This document shows positions 1 to 6,376 of a stretch of DNA of 21,781 nucleotides, in pieces. Every line of letters starts with the position of its first letter. Position 1 is the stretch's first letter. A program made the position numbers and the translations under genes. The stretch lies in assembly GCA_900771425.1 (NCBI GenBank), contig CAAGNV010000095.1, positions 1 to 21,781 of the forward strand, read 5' to 3'. Source of the stretch: Bacteroidaceae bacterium (GTDB taxonomy: Bacteria > Bacteroidota > Bacteroidia > Bacteroidales > Bacteroidaceae). The notes beneath the pieces are model-generated. The model saw only the letters and a program-made list of their open reading frames with translations. It was not told where the DNA came from and did no database searches.

Positions 1-14
1 CAATAGTAGGGGTA

Positions 15-198
15 CGCCTTGTAAAGGCAAAAGCATTTCTATGGTGTGTTGTTTTCTGCATGACGAGGCTTTTGCCCTTACAGGGCGTTGTCCTATCCAT
101 ATCCTTCCCCAGGGTGTCGCTACGCTCTGCCCTGGGCTACGTGCTCAATGGCCTTTCAGGCCGCTCATCGTCGGCGGTCAAGCATTTCCTAGTTGACC
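15..198. repeat. Intergenic element made of nested inverted repeats
   Basis: Two 20-base arms at 15-34 and 68-87 are inverted copies that match at 18 of 20 positions. Each arm is itself a short palindrome, and the two differences are paired changes (a T-A pair in one arm is a C-G pair in the other), so each arm can still fold alone. Further hairpins follow: CCCAGGG at 108-114 with CCCTGGG at 130-136, GGCC at 150-153 with GGCC at 159-162, and GGTCAA at 176-181 with TTGACC at 193-198. Short open frames cross the region on both strands but none resembles a known protein. The stretch from 199 to 375 shows nothing further that I can support. A dispersed non-coding repeat is the likeliest explanation, but copy number cannot be judged from one window. 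Confidence 0.5.
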
Positions 199-375
199 CA
201 CGATGTGGCTTGCCATCGGTAGCAGACTGGCATATTCTCTTCCGCTGCAGGATCAACAAACACGGAAAAGACGTAATCGGCATGCCGCTTGCGTAACATA
301 CGTGGAGCAAGTAATCGAATAAAGACGAACACGGCAGAGTGACTGGATGCCACACTGATTGCGACAACTGAAGGT

Positions 376-1668
376 TTATCTCCACAAATGGACACCGAAC
401 CGAATCTGCATGCAGTCGGCTTTCAGGAGATGGGCTTTCACGTCATACCCGACGTATGCCTTGCCATGCATGAAAGAGGGATACCAGCGGACGCCTATCG
501 TTTCGTAGTAAGGCTTTTCATCGATCTTAGCCACATACCCCATCTTACGATGCAGATAGAAGCCAAGGCTCATCGACGCTGACACCTGTTTGTAAAACGC
601 TTCGTGGCGGAGTGATACTCCAAGCACATGACTGCTAGTTTCGTATCCGTCGATGCCACGCATCAGATCCATCTGATGTATGCGGTCGGCATAAGTCACG
701 TAACTATAGTCGAGTCCGATGCCCGACGCATAACGTGTTGAGTATCGCCACATTGGAGCGACCGAGACGCCCCAAGAACTACGTATGCGGAAGTGCGATG
801 TCTGATAGTTGGGATCGTCTTTCGGTGCCGAATAATAGTAATAGAGCCATTCGTCGAGCAATGCCTTGCCGCCCCACACGCCATTCACGTCAAGATAGAA
901 CCCACGTGGGATTTCATTGCATCGGCGAGTGCCGGTTGCGGAGGGGTCGCGATCATCATCGGAAGCACTATCGGCATTCCGTCGTTGCGACTCGGCACAC
1001 CTCATCGGCACAGACACCTTGGCACTCACTCCCACTGTGTTTGCTCCCTTGTTAGGACGGTCCAAGGCTGCATTAGAAAAGTGTCGGAACTCGAAAGAAA
1101 GTCCTGCTTCGACCCCTGAGTCAAAGCGGTAATTACCATACAGTTCCAAGCCAAAATAAACAGACAGGCGGGAACCCGTAAACTCATTGTCAACATTGGT
1201 GTATTTGTCATACGGCCGGGTACTATACGCTATGCCGTTGCACAAGGCATAACCGAGACGGAACCGACTGTTTCTCAATAAATCACGCCGAAAGGAAGCA
1301 TAGGCAGCAATCTCGTACCCCATGCCCGAGAGATAGTGCTGAGCAGGGTAAATCCTTGTGAGCCGCACATGTGAGAAATCGGCGACAAGCACCCCTGCCT
1401 CAATCGAAGGGAAACGCCATGCGGTGTCATACACGTTGCTGTCAGACGGGAGCGACTGAGAGTTGAAATAGACGGTACAAAACTGCGCCGAATGTTTTTT
1501 GACCAAGTCAACACCTGCATCCTCACGCCCCAACAAAGTAGATAATCCCATACTCGCTCCGACTGAGTAACGGGGCACGGAGTCATTGCCGGCCTCATTG
1601 TCAGCGAATACCGATGACGATACGAAAGCCAGCAGCAGGATTAGCAAGTATTTATTACAGAAGCGCAT
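376..1668 (-). CDS. PagL-like acyloxyacyl hydrolase (lipid A deacylase family) with extra C-terminal barrel region
   Basis: A 430-residue outer-membrane protein. Residues 1-22 form a signal peptide ending near FAD. The N-terminal half (about 35-222) resembles the PagL/acyloxyacyl hydrolase beta-barrel family, whose members remove an ester-linked acyl chain from lipid A in the outer membrane. The diagnostic segment is FRHFSNAALDRPNKGAN (194-210), where H196 and S198 match the catalytic His-x-Ser. The position 12 residues after the serine, Glu in Pseudomonas PagL, is Asn210. A charged linker (about 224-250) leads to a second part (255-430) rich in alternating aromatic residues and ending in LWR, which looks like more barrel strands. 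PagL itself is about 170 residues, so this protein is more than twice that size. A promoter lies just upstream. Family assignment is fairly secure; activity on lipid A is inferred. Confidence 0.75.
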   Translation of the reverse strand: MRFCNKYLLILLLAFVSSSVFADNEAGNDSVPRYSVGASMGLSTLLGREDAGVDLVKKHSAQFCTVYFNSQSLPSDSNVYDTAWRFPSIEAGVLVADFSHVRLTRIYPAQHYLSGMGYEIAAYASFRRDLLRNSRFRLGYALCNGIAYSTRPYDKYTNVDNEFTGSRLSVYFGLELYGNYRFDSGVEAGLSFEFRHFSNAALDRPNKGANTVGVSAKVSVPMRCAESQRRNADSASDDDRDPSATGTRRCNEIPRGFYLDVNGVWGGKALLDEWLYYYYSAPKDDPNYQTSHFRIRSSWGVSVAPMWRYSTRYASGIGLDYSYVTYADRIHQMDLMRGIDGYETSSHVLGVSLRHEAFYKQVSASMSLGFYLHRKMGYVAKIDEKPYYETIGVRWYPSFMHGKAYVGYDVKAHLLKADCMQIRFGVHLWR

Positions 1669-1689
1669 TTATATTGTTGTTGCGGTCGG

Positions 1690-1721
1690 CAAAAATAACA
1701 AAATGGATACGAAGGCACAAA
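1690..1721 (-). promoter_or_regulatory. Bacteroidetes-type promoter for the PagL-like gene
   Basis: On the minus strand TTTG (1721-1718), a 20-base spacer, then TATTTTTG (1697-1690) fit the TTTG / TAnnTTTG promoter pattern of Bacteroidetes. The start codon is 22 bases beyond the second box. Confidence 0.5.
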
Positions 1722-1747
1722 GCTTACGACAAATCCATCTTTTGAAA

Positions 1748-1784
1748 CGAAAAAACGTCGCAAACCACATAAGTCAGCGACGTT
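1748..1784 (-). terminator. Intrinsic terminator after tRNA-Gln
   Basis: Read on the minus strand, AACGTCGC (1784-1777) and GCGACGTT (1761-1754) form an 8-base-pair stem with a 15-base loop, followed by a run of T. It lies just past the 3' end of the tRNA. Confidence 0.75.
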
Positions 1785-1792
1785 CATCTCTG

Positions 1793-1864
1793 TTGGGATA
1801 TCGGGACTCGAACCCAAAATAACAGGACCAGAATCTGTTGTGTTGCCAATTACACCATATCCCA
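1793..1864 (-). tRNA. tRNA-Gln (anticodon CTG)
   Basis: A 72-base cloverleaf: a 7-pair acceptor stem (TGGGATA with TATCCCA), a D arm (GTG/CAC), anticodon loop TTCTGGT giving CTG, a 4-base variable loop and a T arm with TTCGAGT. The discriminator is A at 1793. CCA is not encoded. The anticodon stem has an A-C mismatch at its innermost pair (31-39), the only irregular feature. Confidence 0.9.
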
Positions 1865-1916
1865 ATCGGCATTGCCTAATTCAGTGTGGGATGCCCTCCC
1901 TTCTGAATTGCGGGTG

Positions 1917-1947
1917 CAAATGTAGTGCTTTTTGCGGAACTGACAAA
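1917..1947 (-). promoter_or_regulatory. Promoter of tRNA-Gln
   Basis: On the minus strand TTTG (1947-1944), exactly 19 bases, then TACATTTG (1924-1917). The first box continues as TTTGTCAG, the same word as in the promoter of the tRNA-Pro/Val operon. About 50 bases separate it from the tRNA. Confidence 0.7.
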
Positions 1948-1988
1948 ACATTATTGCGAAAAAATGAGCATATATGGTGTTTTTTTAC

Positions 1989-1996
1989 TAATTTTG
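1989..1996 (+). promoter_or_regulatory. Candidate -7 box for surE-lpxB
   Basis: TAATTTTG matches TAnnTTTG and lies 57 bases before the chosen surE start. No TTTG is seen at the expected distance upstream, so only the -7 half is supported. Confidence 0.4.
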
Positions 1997-2053
1997 CACT
2001 CAATTAACGTATATGACATAGTAAAAAGCACATTTTTGCGCAAAAAACAGATA

Positions 2054-2818
2054 ATGGATAAAAGACCTCTCATACTGATTTCGAACGATGACGGCTACAG
2101 CGCCAAAGGCATCAATTTCCTTGCCGAGGTAGCACGCCAGTACGGCGACGTGATAGTCGTCGCCCCCGACGGTCCCCGTTCCGGGGCATCGCTTGCCGTC
2201 ACGTTTCACGTACCAGTAACCGTCAGCCTCATACGTGAAGAACCGGGGCTGAAAGTCTATGGATGTTCAGGCACACCGGGCGACAGCATAAAGATGGGCA
2301 TGGCACAGATCTGTCCGCGACGTCCCGACCTCGTGCTGGCAGGCATCAACCACGGCGACAACTCGGCGGTGAACGTACACTACTCGGGAACAATGGGCGT
2401 AGTCATCGAAGGTTGTCTGAAGGAAATACCGTCGGTCGGCTTCTCACACTTCTCACACGGTTGGGACACCGACTTCGAACCCATGCGACCATATATAGAA
2501 AAGGTGTTGACACACGTGCTTGCCCACGGACTGCCCAAAGGCGTGTGCCTCAACGTGAACGCCCCCGACACGACCGACTACAAAGGGATGCGTATCTGCA
2601 AGATGGGTTACGGCATCTGGGGCGAAGAATGGGAAGAGCGCATCAGTCCGCGAGGTTGGAAATACTACTGGCTGGTAGGTAAGTTCGACAGTCACGACCA
2701 ACCCGACGACGTGACCGACTGGAACATGATGCACCAAGGCTACATCGCTATAACCCCAACAAAGATTGACATCACGGCTTACGAGGCGATGGAGAAATTG
2801 AGAGAGTTGGAAAGATAA
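2054..2818 (+). CDS. surE: 5'/3'-nucleotidase SurE
   Basis: SurE is a metal-dependent phosphatase that removes phosphate from nucleoside monophosphates in the cytoplasm. The 254-residue protein has the N-terminal metal-binding motif ISNDDG (9-14), RSGASLAVT beginning near residue 42, SGTPGDS, and the segment GINHGDN followed by YSGT, all at the usual spacing. The length is typical of the family. The frame is open further upstream to 1925, but the extra 43 residues are not SurE-like and would run over the -7 box, so the ATG at 2054 is preferred. lpxB follows after 50 bases on the same strand, and the two are probably transcribed together. Confidence 0.93.
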   Translation: MDKRPLILISNDDGYSAKGINFLAEVARQYGDVIVVAPDGPRSGASLAVTFHVPVTVSLIREEPGLKVYGCSGTPGDSIKMGMAQICPRRPDLVLAGINHGDNSAVNVHYSGTMGVVIEGCLKEIPSVGFSHFSHGWDTDFEPMRPYIEKVLTHVLAHGLPKGVCLNVNAPDTTDYKGMRICKMGYGIWGEEWEERISPRGWKYYWLVGKFDSHDQPDDVTDWNMMHQGYIAITPTKIDITAYEAMEKLRELER

Positions 2819-2836
2819 TTAATAATTGATAATTAG

Positions 2837-2862
2837 CCTCCCCTCGGGGAGGTCGGAGGGGG
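2837..2862. repeat. GC-rich hairpin between surE and lpxB
   Basis: CCTCCCC (2837-2843) and GGGGAGG (2846-2852) are perfect inverted copies. A second G-rich run (2855-2862) could pair with the same C-rich arm instead, giving two alternative folds. It ends seven bases before the lpxB start. It contrasts with the AT-rich bases before it (2819-2834). It may be a dispersed repeat or an RNA structure affecting lpxB translation. Confidence 0.5.
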
Positions 2863-2868
2863 CTATAT

Positions 2869-3975
2869 ATGAAATACTATCTGATAGCAGGTGAGGCATC
2901 GGGCGACTTACATGCGTCGAACCTGATGAAAGCACTGAAAGAGGAAGACAGCGAGGCACAGTTCCGCTACTACGGAGGCGACCTCATGAAAGCACAGGGC
3001 GGAACCCTTGTGCGCCACTATCGTGACCTCGCCTACATGGGGTTCATACCAGTGCTGATGCACCTAAGGACCATCATGCAGGGCATGAAGGAGTGCAAGG
3101 ACGACATCGTCGGGTGGGACCCCGACGTGCTGATACTTATCGACTACCCTGGTTTCAACCTCGACGTCGCAAAATTCATACACTCACACACGCGCATACC
3201 TATATATTATTATATATCGCCAAAGATATGGGCATGGAAGGAGTACCGCATCAAAGCCATCAGGCGCGACATCGACGAGATGTACTCAATCCTGCCGTTC
3301 GAAGTCGAATTCTACAAGAAGCACGACTACCAGATACATTATGTAGGCAACCCTTGCGTCGATGCACTGGCCGACGTCACCCCTACCCCACCCGAAGCGA
3401 GAGACAATACGATAGCCATACTGCCCGGCAGCCGCCGTCAGGAGATCAAGGACAACCTGAGCAAGATGATTACCGCCGCATCGACATTCACGGACTACAA
3501 GTTAGTGATTGCCGGCGCGCCAAGTATCGAAGAGGAATACTACCACCGATACATACCACACGGCATCAACCCCGAGATACGTTTCGGCAAGACATACGAC
3601 ATAGTGCGCCAATCGACGGCAGCACTCGTCACGTCGGGTACGGCAACACTCGAGACAGCGTTACTGCGTACACCACAAGCAGTCTGCTACTATGCACCAT
3701 GCGGAAAGATAGTCAACTGGCTGAAAAGCACGCTGCTGAAAGTGCCATACATATCGCTCGTGAACCTCATTGCAGGCGAGGAAGTAGTGCCAGAACTCAT
3801 CGCCGACAAGATGAACGTCGGCAACATACGCCGGCACCTCGCACAGATATTGCCAGGCAACAGCCAACGACAGGTCATGCTCGACGGCTACGAACGCATG
3901 GCAACCATACTCGGACCATCCGGAGCATCGCAGCGGGCAGCAAAGCAAATGGTTGCCTCACTACGTTCGGAGTGA
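2869..3975 (+). CDS. lpxB: Lipid-A-disaccharide synthase LpxB
   Basis: LpxB (EC 2.4.1.182) joins UDP-2,3-diacylglucosamine and lipid X (2,3-diacylglucosamine 1-phosphate) to make the lipid A disaccharide at the inner face of the inner membrane. The 368-residue protein has the family landmarks in order: GEASGDLHA (8-16), IDYPGFNLDVAK, YYISPKIWAWK, VGNPCVDA, LPGSRRQEI and SGTATLETALL, followed near the C-terminus by PYISLVNLIAGEEVVPEL. Its length is normal for GT19 enzymes. It lies 50 bases after surE across the GC-rich hairpin. The stop codon TGA lies inside the first unit of a tandem repeat that fills the following spacer. Confidence 0.95.
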   Translation: MKYYLIAGEASGDLHASNLMKALKEEDSEAQFRYYGGDLMKAQGGTLVRHYRDLAYMGFIPVLMHLRTIMQGMKECKDDIVGWDPDVLILIDYPGFNLDVAKFIHSHTRIPIYYYISPKIWAWKEYRIKAIRRDIDEMYSILPFEVEFYKKHDYQIHYVGNPCVDALADVTPTPPEARDNTIAILPGSRRQEIKDNLSKMITAASTFTDYKLVIAGAPSIEEEYYHRYIPHGINPEIRFGKTYDIVRQSTAALVTSGTATLETALLRTPQAVCYYAPCGKIVNWLKSTLLKVPYISLVNLIAGEEVVPELIADKMNVGNIRRHLAQILPGNSQRQVMLDGYERMATILGPSGASQRAAKQMVASLRSE

Positions 3976-4114
3976 AAAGTAAAAAACTAAAAGTGAAAAG
4001 TATTTAGTTATAAGCTAAAAAGTGAAAAGTATTTAGTTATAAGCTAAAAAGTGAAAAGTAATCAGTTATAAGCTAAAAGTGAAAAGTATTTAGTAATTCG
4101 TAATTCGTAATTCG
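3971..4114. repeat. Tandem repeats in the spacer after lpxB
   Basis: A 29-base unit beginning AGTGAAAAGT and containing TTATAAGCTAAAA occurs at 3992-4020 and 4021-4049 (identical) and at 4050-4077 (slightly diverged). Partial copies flank it at 3971-3991 and 4078-4094. Three perfect copies of TAATTCG follow at 4094-4114. There are no unique spacers, so this is not a CRISPR array. The first partial copy contains the lpxB stop codon. Confidence 0.85.
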
Positions 4115-4126
4115 TAAATAATACAA

Positions 4127-4369
4127 ATGGAATACAAAGCAAATTATACCGACGAAGAACTGGACGAACTGTTTCAATGGTTCGAAAGCCATCAATTTGA
4201 AAACCAAGTTGACTTAGGTCACGGCGAGAAGGTATTCGACGTAAAACTCTGCGTCACCAACATGATGGCAAACATCAAGACCAACCCTCACCACGTCACA
4301 TTCTCAGGTCTCGCATACAAGCTGTTCTGCATACGCGAGGCACTGATTGCGCAGAATAAGGTGAAGTAA
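4127..4369 (+). CDS. Small conserved-looking protein of unknown function
   Basis: An 80-residue acidic protein with no signal peptide or membrane segment. It begins MEYKANYTDEELDEL and contains two likely helices separated by a short polar stretch (DLGHGEKVFDV). The coding sequence uses the same codon style as lpxB, and its frame is clean from the ATG just after the repeats. It resembles small DUF-type proteins of Bacteroidales (possibly DUF6965), but I cannot confirm the family. Its stop lies only 10 bases from the stop of the convergent ksgA gene. A short AT-rich spacer with a repeated TTTTCAATT lies between them, with no obvious terminator. Confidence 0.6.
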   Translation: MEYKANYTDEELDELFQWFESHQFENQVDLGHGEKVFDVKLCVTNMMANIKTNPHHVTFSGLAYKLFCIREALIAQNKVK

Positions 4370-4379
4370 TTTTCAATTT

Positions 4380-5180
4380 TCAATTATTACAGTATTCCTT
4401 AACCCGGTTTGTCAATTCAACGAACTCAGCCACCGATAGTTGTTCTGGGCGGCGGTTGAAGACGTCGTCGGCAAGCAGGGGACAGTCCTTGCCTACTATT
4501 TGCTTCATGCCGTTGCGTATCATCTTGCGGCGCATGGTGAATACCGTCTTGACAATCCGGCGGAACAACTTCTCGTCGCACCCCAGTTCGGTCTTTTCGT
4601 TTCGGCGCATACATACCACTGCACTCTTCACCTTTGGCGGTGGATTGAACACGTTTTCGTGCACCGTAAACAGGTATTCCACATCGTACCAAGCCTGAAC
4701 CAAGACACTCAGCACGCCGTACGCCTTACTGCCAGGCGATGCAGCCAGACGCTCTGCCACTTCCTTCTGTATCATACCAGTACAGCACGGTATGATATCT
4801 TTGTTTTCAAGCATCTTGAAGAATATCTGACTCGATATGTTATACGGATAATTGCCCGTCAGTACGAACTTCTGACCGTCGAAAGCAGCGTTGAGGTCCA
4901 TCTTCAGGAAGTCGGCCTCGATTATGTTGTCGCCCAGTGCCGGAAAGTGAGCGTGCAGGTATGGCACTGACTCGCGGTCAATCTCCACAACCTTCAGTCC
5001 GCGGTCTTTCTCCAACAGATACTGAGTGAGCACTCCCATGCCCGGTCCCACTTCAAGTACAGGAATCTGCGGACACGCATCGACCGTGTCGGCTATACGT
5101 CGCGCAACACTTAAATCAGTGAGAAAATGCTGTCCGAGGAACTTCTTTGGACGTACTTTTGAAATTTCTTCACTTATCAT
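4380..5180 (-). CDS. rsmA: 16S rRNA (adenine1518-N6/adenine1519-N6)-dimethyltransferase
   Basis: RsmA (KsgA) uses S-adenosylmethionine to dimethylate two adjacent adenines in helix 45 of 16S rRNA late in 30S assembly. The 266-residue protein has the N-terminal PKKFLGQHFL (11-20), SAM motif I VLEVGPGMGVLT (41-52), acidic motif EIDRE (66-70), and the catalytic motif TGNYPYNISS (108-117), where many homologues have NLPYN. It also has the later FNPPPKVKSAV. Length is typical. The gene is divergent from the flippase-like gene, with back-to-back -7 boxes in the shared upstream region, and convergent with the small gene at 4127-4369. Confidence 0.95.
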   Translation of the reverse strand: MISEEISKVRPKKFLGQHFLTDLSVARRIADTVDACPQIPVLEVGPGMGVLTQYLLEKDRGLKVVEIDRESVPYLHAHFPALGDNIIEADFLKMDLNAAFDGQKFVLTGNYPYNISSQIFFKMLENKDIIPCCTGMIQKEVAERLAASPGSKAYGVLSVLVQAWYDVEYLFTVHENVFNPPPKVKSAVVCMRRNEKTELGCDEKLFRRIVKTVFTMRRKMIRNGMKQIVGKDCPLLADDVFNRRPEQLSVAEFVELTNRVKEYCNN

Positions 5181-5204
5181 TCGGCTTAATTCATTTTTAT
5201 TTCA

Positions 5205-5212
5205 TAACTTTG
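5205..5212 (+). promoter_or_regulatory. Candidate -7 box for the flippase-pepD unit
   Basis: TAACTTTG fits TAnnTTTG and is followed by GC. No clear TTTG lies about 19 bases upstream, so this is a half-site call. Confidence 0.35.
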
Positions 5213-5215
5213 CAG

Positions 5216-5223
5216 CAAAGGTA
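5216..5223 (-). promoter_or_regulatory. Candidate -7 box for rsmA
   Basis: TACCTTTG on the minus strand fits TAnnTTTG and is identical to the -7 box of the tRNA-Pro/Val operon. It lies 35 bases before the rsmA start. It sits three bases from the plus-strand box, so the two promoters may interfere with each other. Confidence 0.45.
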
Positions 5224-5231
5224 CGAATTAA

Positions 5232-5294
5232 AGTGAAAAGTGAAAAGTGAAAAGCGAAAAATTGCTTCAAATGGCTAACGGCTAATGGCAAATG
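5232..5294. repeat. Tandem 7-base repeats and GGCTAA words before the flippase gene
   Basis: AGTGAAA is repeated three times without change (5232-5252), with a fourth copy AGCGAAA (5253-5259). The bases 5269-5294 then repeat the words ATGGCTAA, CGGCTAA and TGGCAA. The AGTGAAA word is shared with the spacer after lpxB, and the GCTAATGGC word recurs before the MerR gene (7936-7944). Confidence 0.8.
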
Positions 5295-5333
5295 TCACAA
5301 GTTTTTCATTTTCCTTTGCATGAACAAAGCATA

Positions 5334-6359
5334 ATGTCGGAAAAGTGGAGAAAAACGGTCAATATAGTGCTGCCCATACTGTTGGGCGGCGGCATATTGT
5401 ATTGGATGTACCGCGACTTTGATTTCTCGAAACTGGCAGAGGCCAACGAGCAAATCAACTGGTGGTGGATGCTCCTTTCGCTCGTACCCGGCATCACGGC
5501 ACAAGTGTTCCGCGGACTACGCTGGCGCCAGACGCTCGACCCTATCGGCGAGCACCCAAGCACGGCGAACTGCATCCATGCCATCTTCATTTCCTACGCC
5601 ACGAGCCTCGTCATACCACGTTCGGGCGAAGTGGCACGATGCGGCATACTGGCGAAGCACGACGGCACGTCATTCTCGAAAGCATTAGGCACGGTCGTGA
5701 CGGAGAGGATCATAGACTCGGCCCTGGTACTGCTCTTCACGCTGATTATATTCTTGCTGGAGATACAGACGTTCGTCAACTTCTTAGACCAGACTGGGAT
5801 TTCGTTCACGGGATGGCTCAACGGCTTTACCACCACGGGGTATATCATCACGGCTATCTGCCTCGTCATCACCGTCGGTTTCATTACTTTCCTCATAAAG
5901 AGGCTGACTGTCTTCGCCAAGATAAAGCGGATAATCACTGACGTGAAGGACGGCATCTTCTCGCTCCGCGACGTGAAGGACAAACCACTCTTCGCGTTCT
6001 ACACGCTTGCCATCTGGGTAAGTTATTTCTTACACTTCTACCTCACCTTCTTTTGCTTCCCGTTCACCAAGGACCTCGGCATCATGATAGCCCTCATCGC
6101 CTTCGCGGTAGGCAGCATAGCAGTCGTAGTCCCTACCCCTAACGGCATGGGCTCATGGCACTTTGCAGTCAAGACTATACTCATACTTACGGACGTCATC
6201 ATTGCCAGCGATGCCGAGATGTTCGTGCTGATAGTACATGCCGTACAGACGGCACTCATACCTGTGCTCGGAGTTTATTCGATGATAGCACTGTCACACT
6301 CAAAGGTCAGTCCGTCAGCGGCCAGTGCCGGCAACAGCAACCAAGACATCAACCATTAA
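5334..6359 (+). CDS. Flippase-like / lysylphosphatidylglycerol synthase TM-region family protein
   Basis: A 341-residue inner-membrane protein with about seven to eight hydrophobic segments, matching the UPF0104/PF03706 family (the membrane domain of MprF-type proteins without the synthase domain). Family features are the N-terminal segment ending in YWMYRDFDFSKL, an RGLRWR motif after the second segment, RSGEVARCGILAK, and VVVPTPNGMGSWHF late in the protein. The substrate is not known; homologues are proposed to move or handle lipid-linked molecules. An upstream in-frame ATG at 5292 would add 14 residues, but the ATG at 5334 gives the usual N-terminus. pepD follows after 17 bases, so the two are likely one transcript. 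Confidence 0.8.
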   Translation: MSEKWRKTVNIVLPILLGGGILYWMYRDFDFSKLAEANEQINWWWMLLSLVPGITAQVFRGLRWRQTLDPIGEHPSTANCIHAIFISYATSLVIPRSGEVARCGILAKHDGTSFSKALGTVVTERIIDSALVLLFTLIIFLLEIQTFVNFLDQTGISFTGWLNGFTTTGYIITAICLVITVGFITFLIKRLTVFAKIKRIITDVKDGIFSLRDVKDKPLFAFYTLAIWVSYFLHFYLTFFCFPFTKDLGIMIALIAFAVGSIAVVVPTPNGMGSWHFAVKTILILTDVIIASDAEMFVLIVHAVQTALIPVLGVYSMIALSHSKVSPSAASAGNSNQDINH

Positions 6360-6376
6360 CAAAACAATATAATCCT

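Noticed and set aside
60..296. A 78-residue plus-strand open frame and overlapping minus-strand frames at the left end
   Set aside because: They run through inverted repeats, have no recognisable domain, and several frames are open at once, as expected for structured non-coding DNA.
1925..2053. A longer surE start giving 43 more residues
   Set aside because: The extension is unlike SurE, begins beside the divergent tRNA-Gln promoter and would include the surE -7 box.
3093..4007. A 304-residue frame on the plus strand inside lpxB
   Set aside because: It is an out-of-frame shadow of lpxB, rich in Arg, His and Gln with no domain.
3992..4077. CRISPR-like repeats of about 29 bases
   Set aside because: The units are directly adjacent with no spacers and no cas genes are present.
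4440..4970. A 176-residue plus-strand frame opposite rsmA
   Set aside because: It is antisense to a complete, well-conserved rsmA gene and has no family resemblance.
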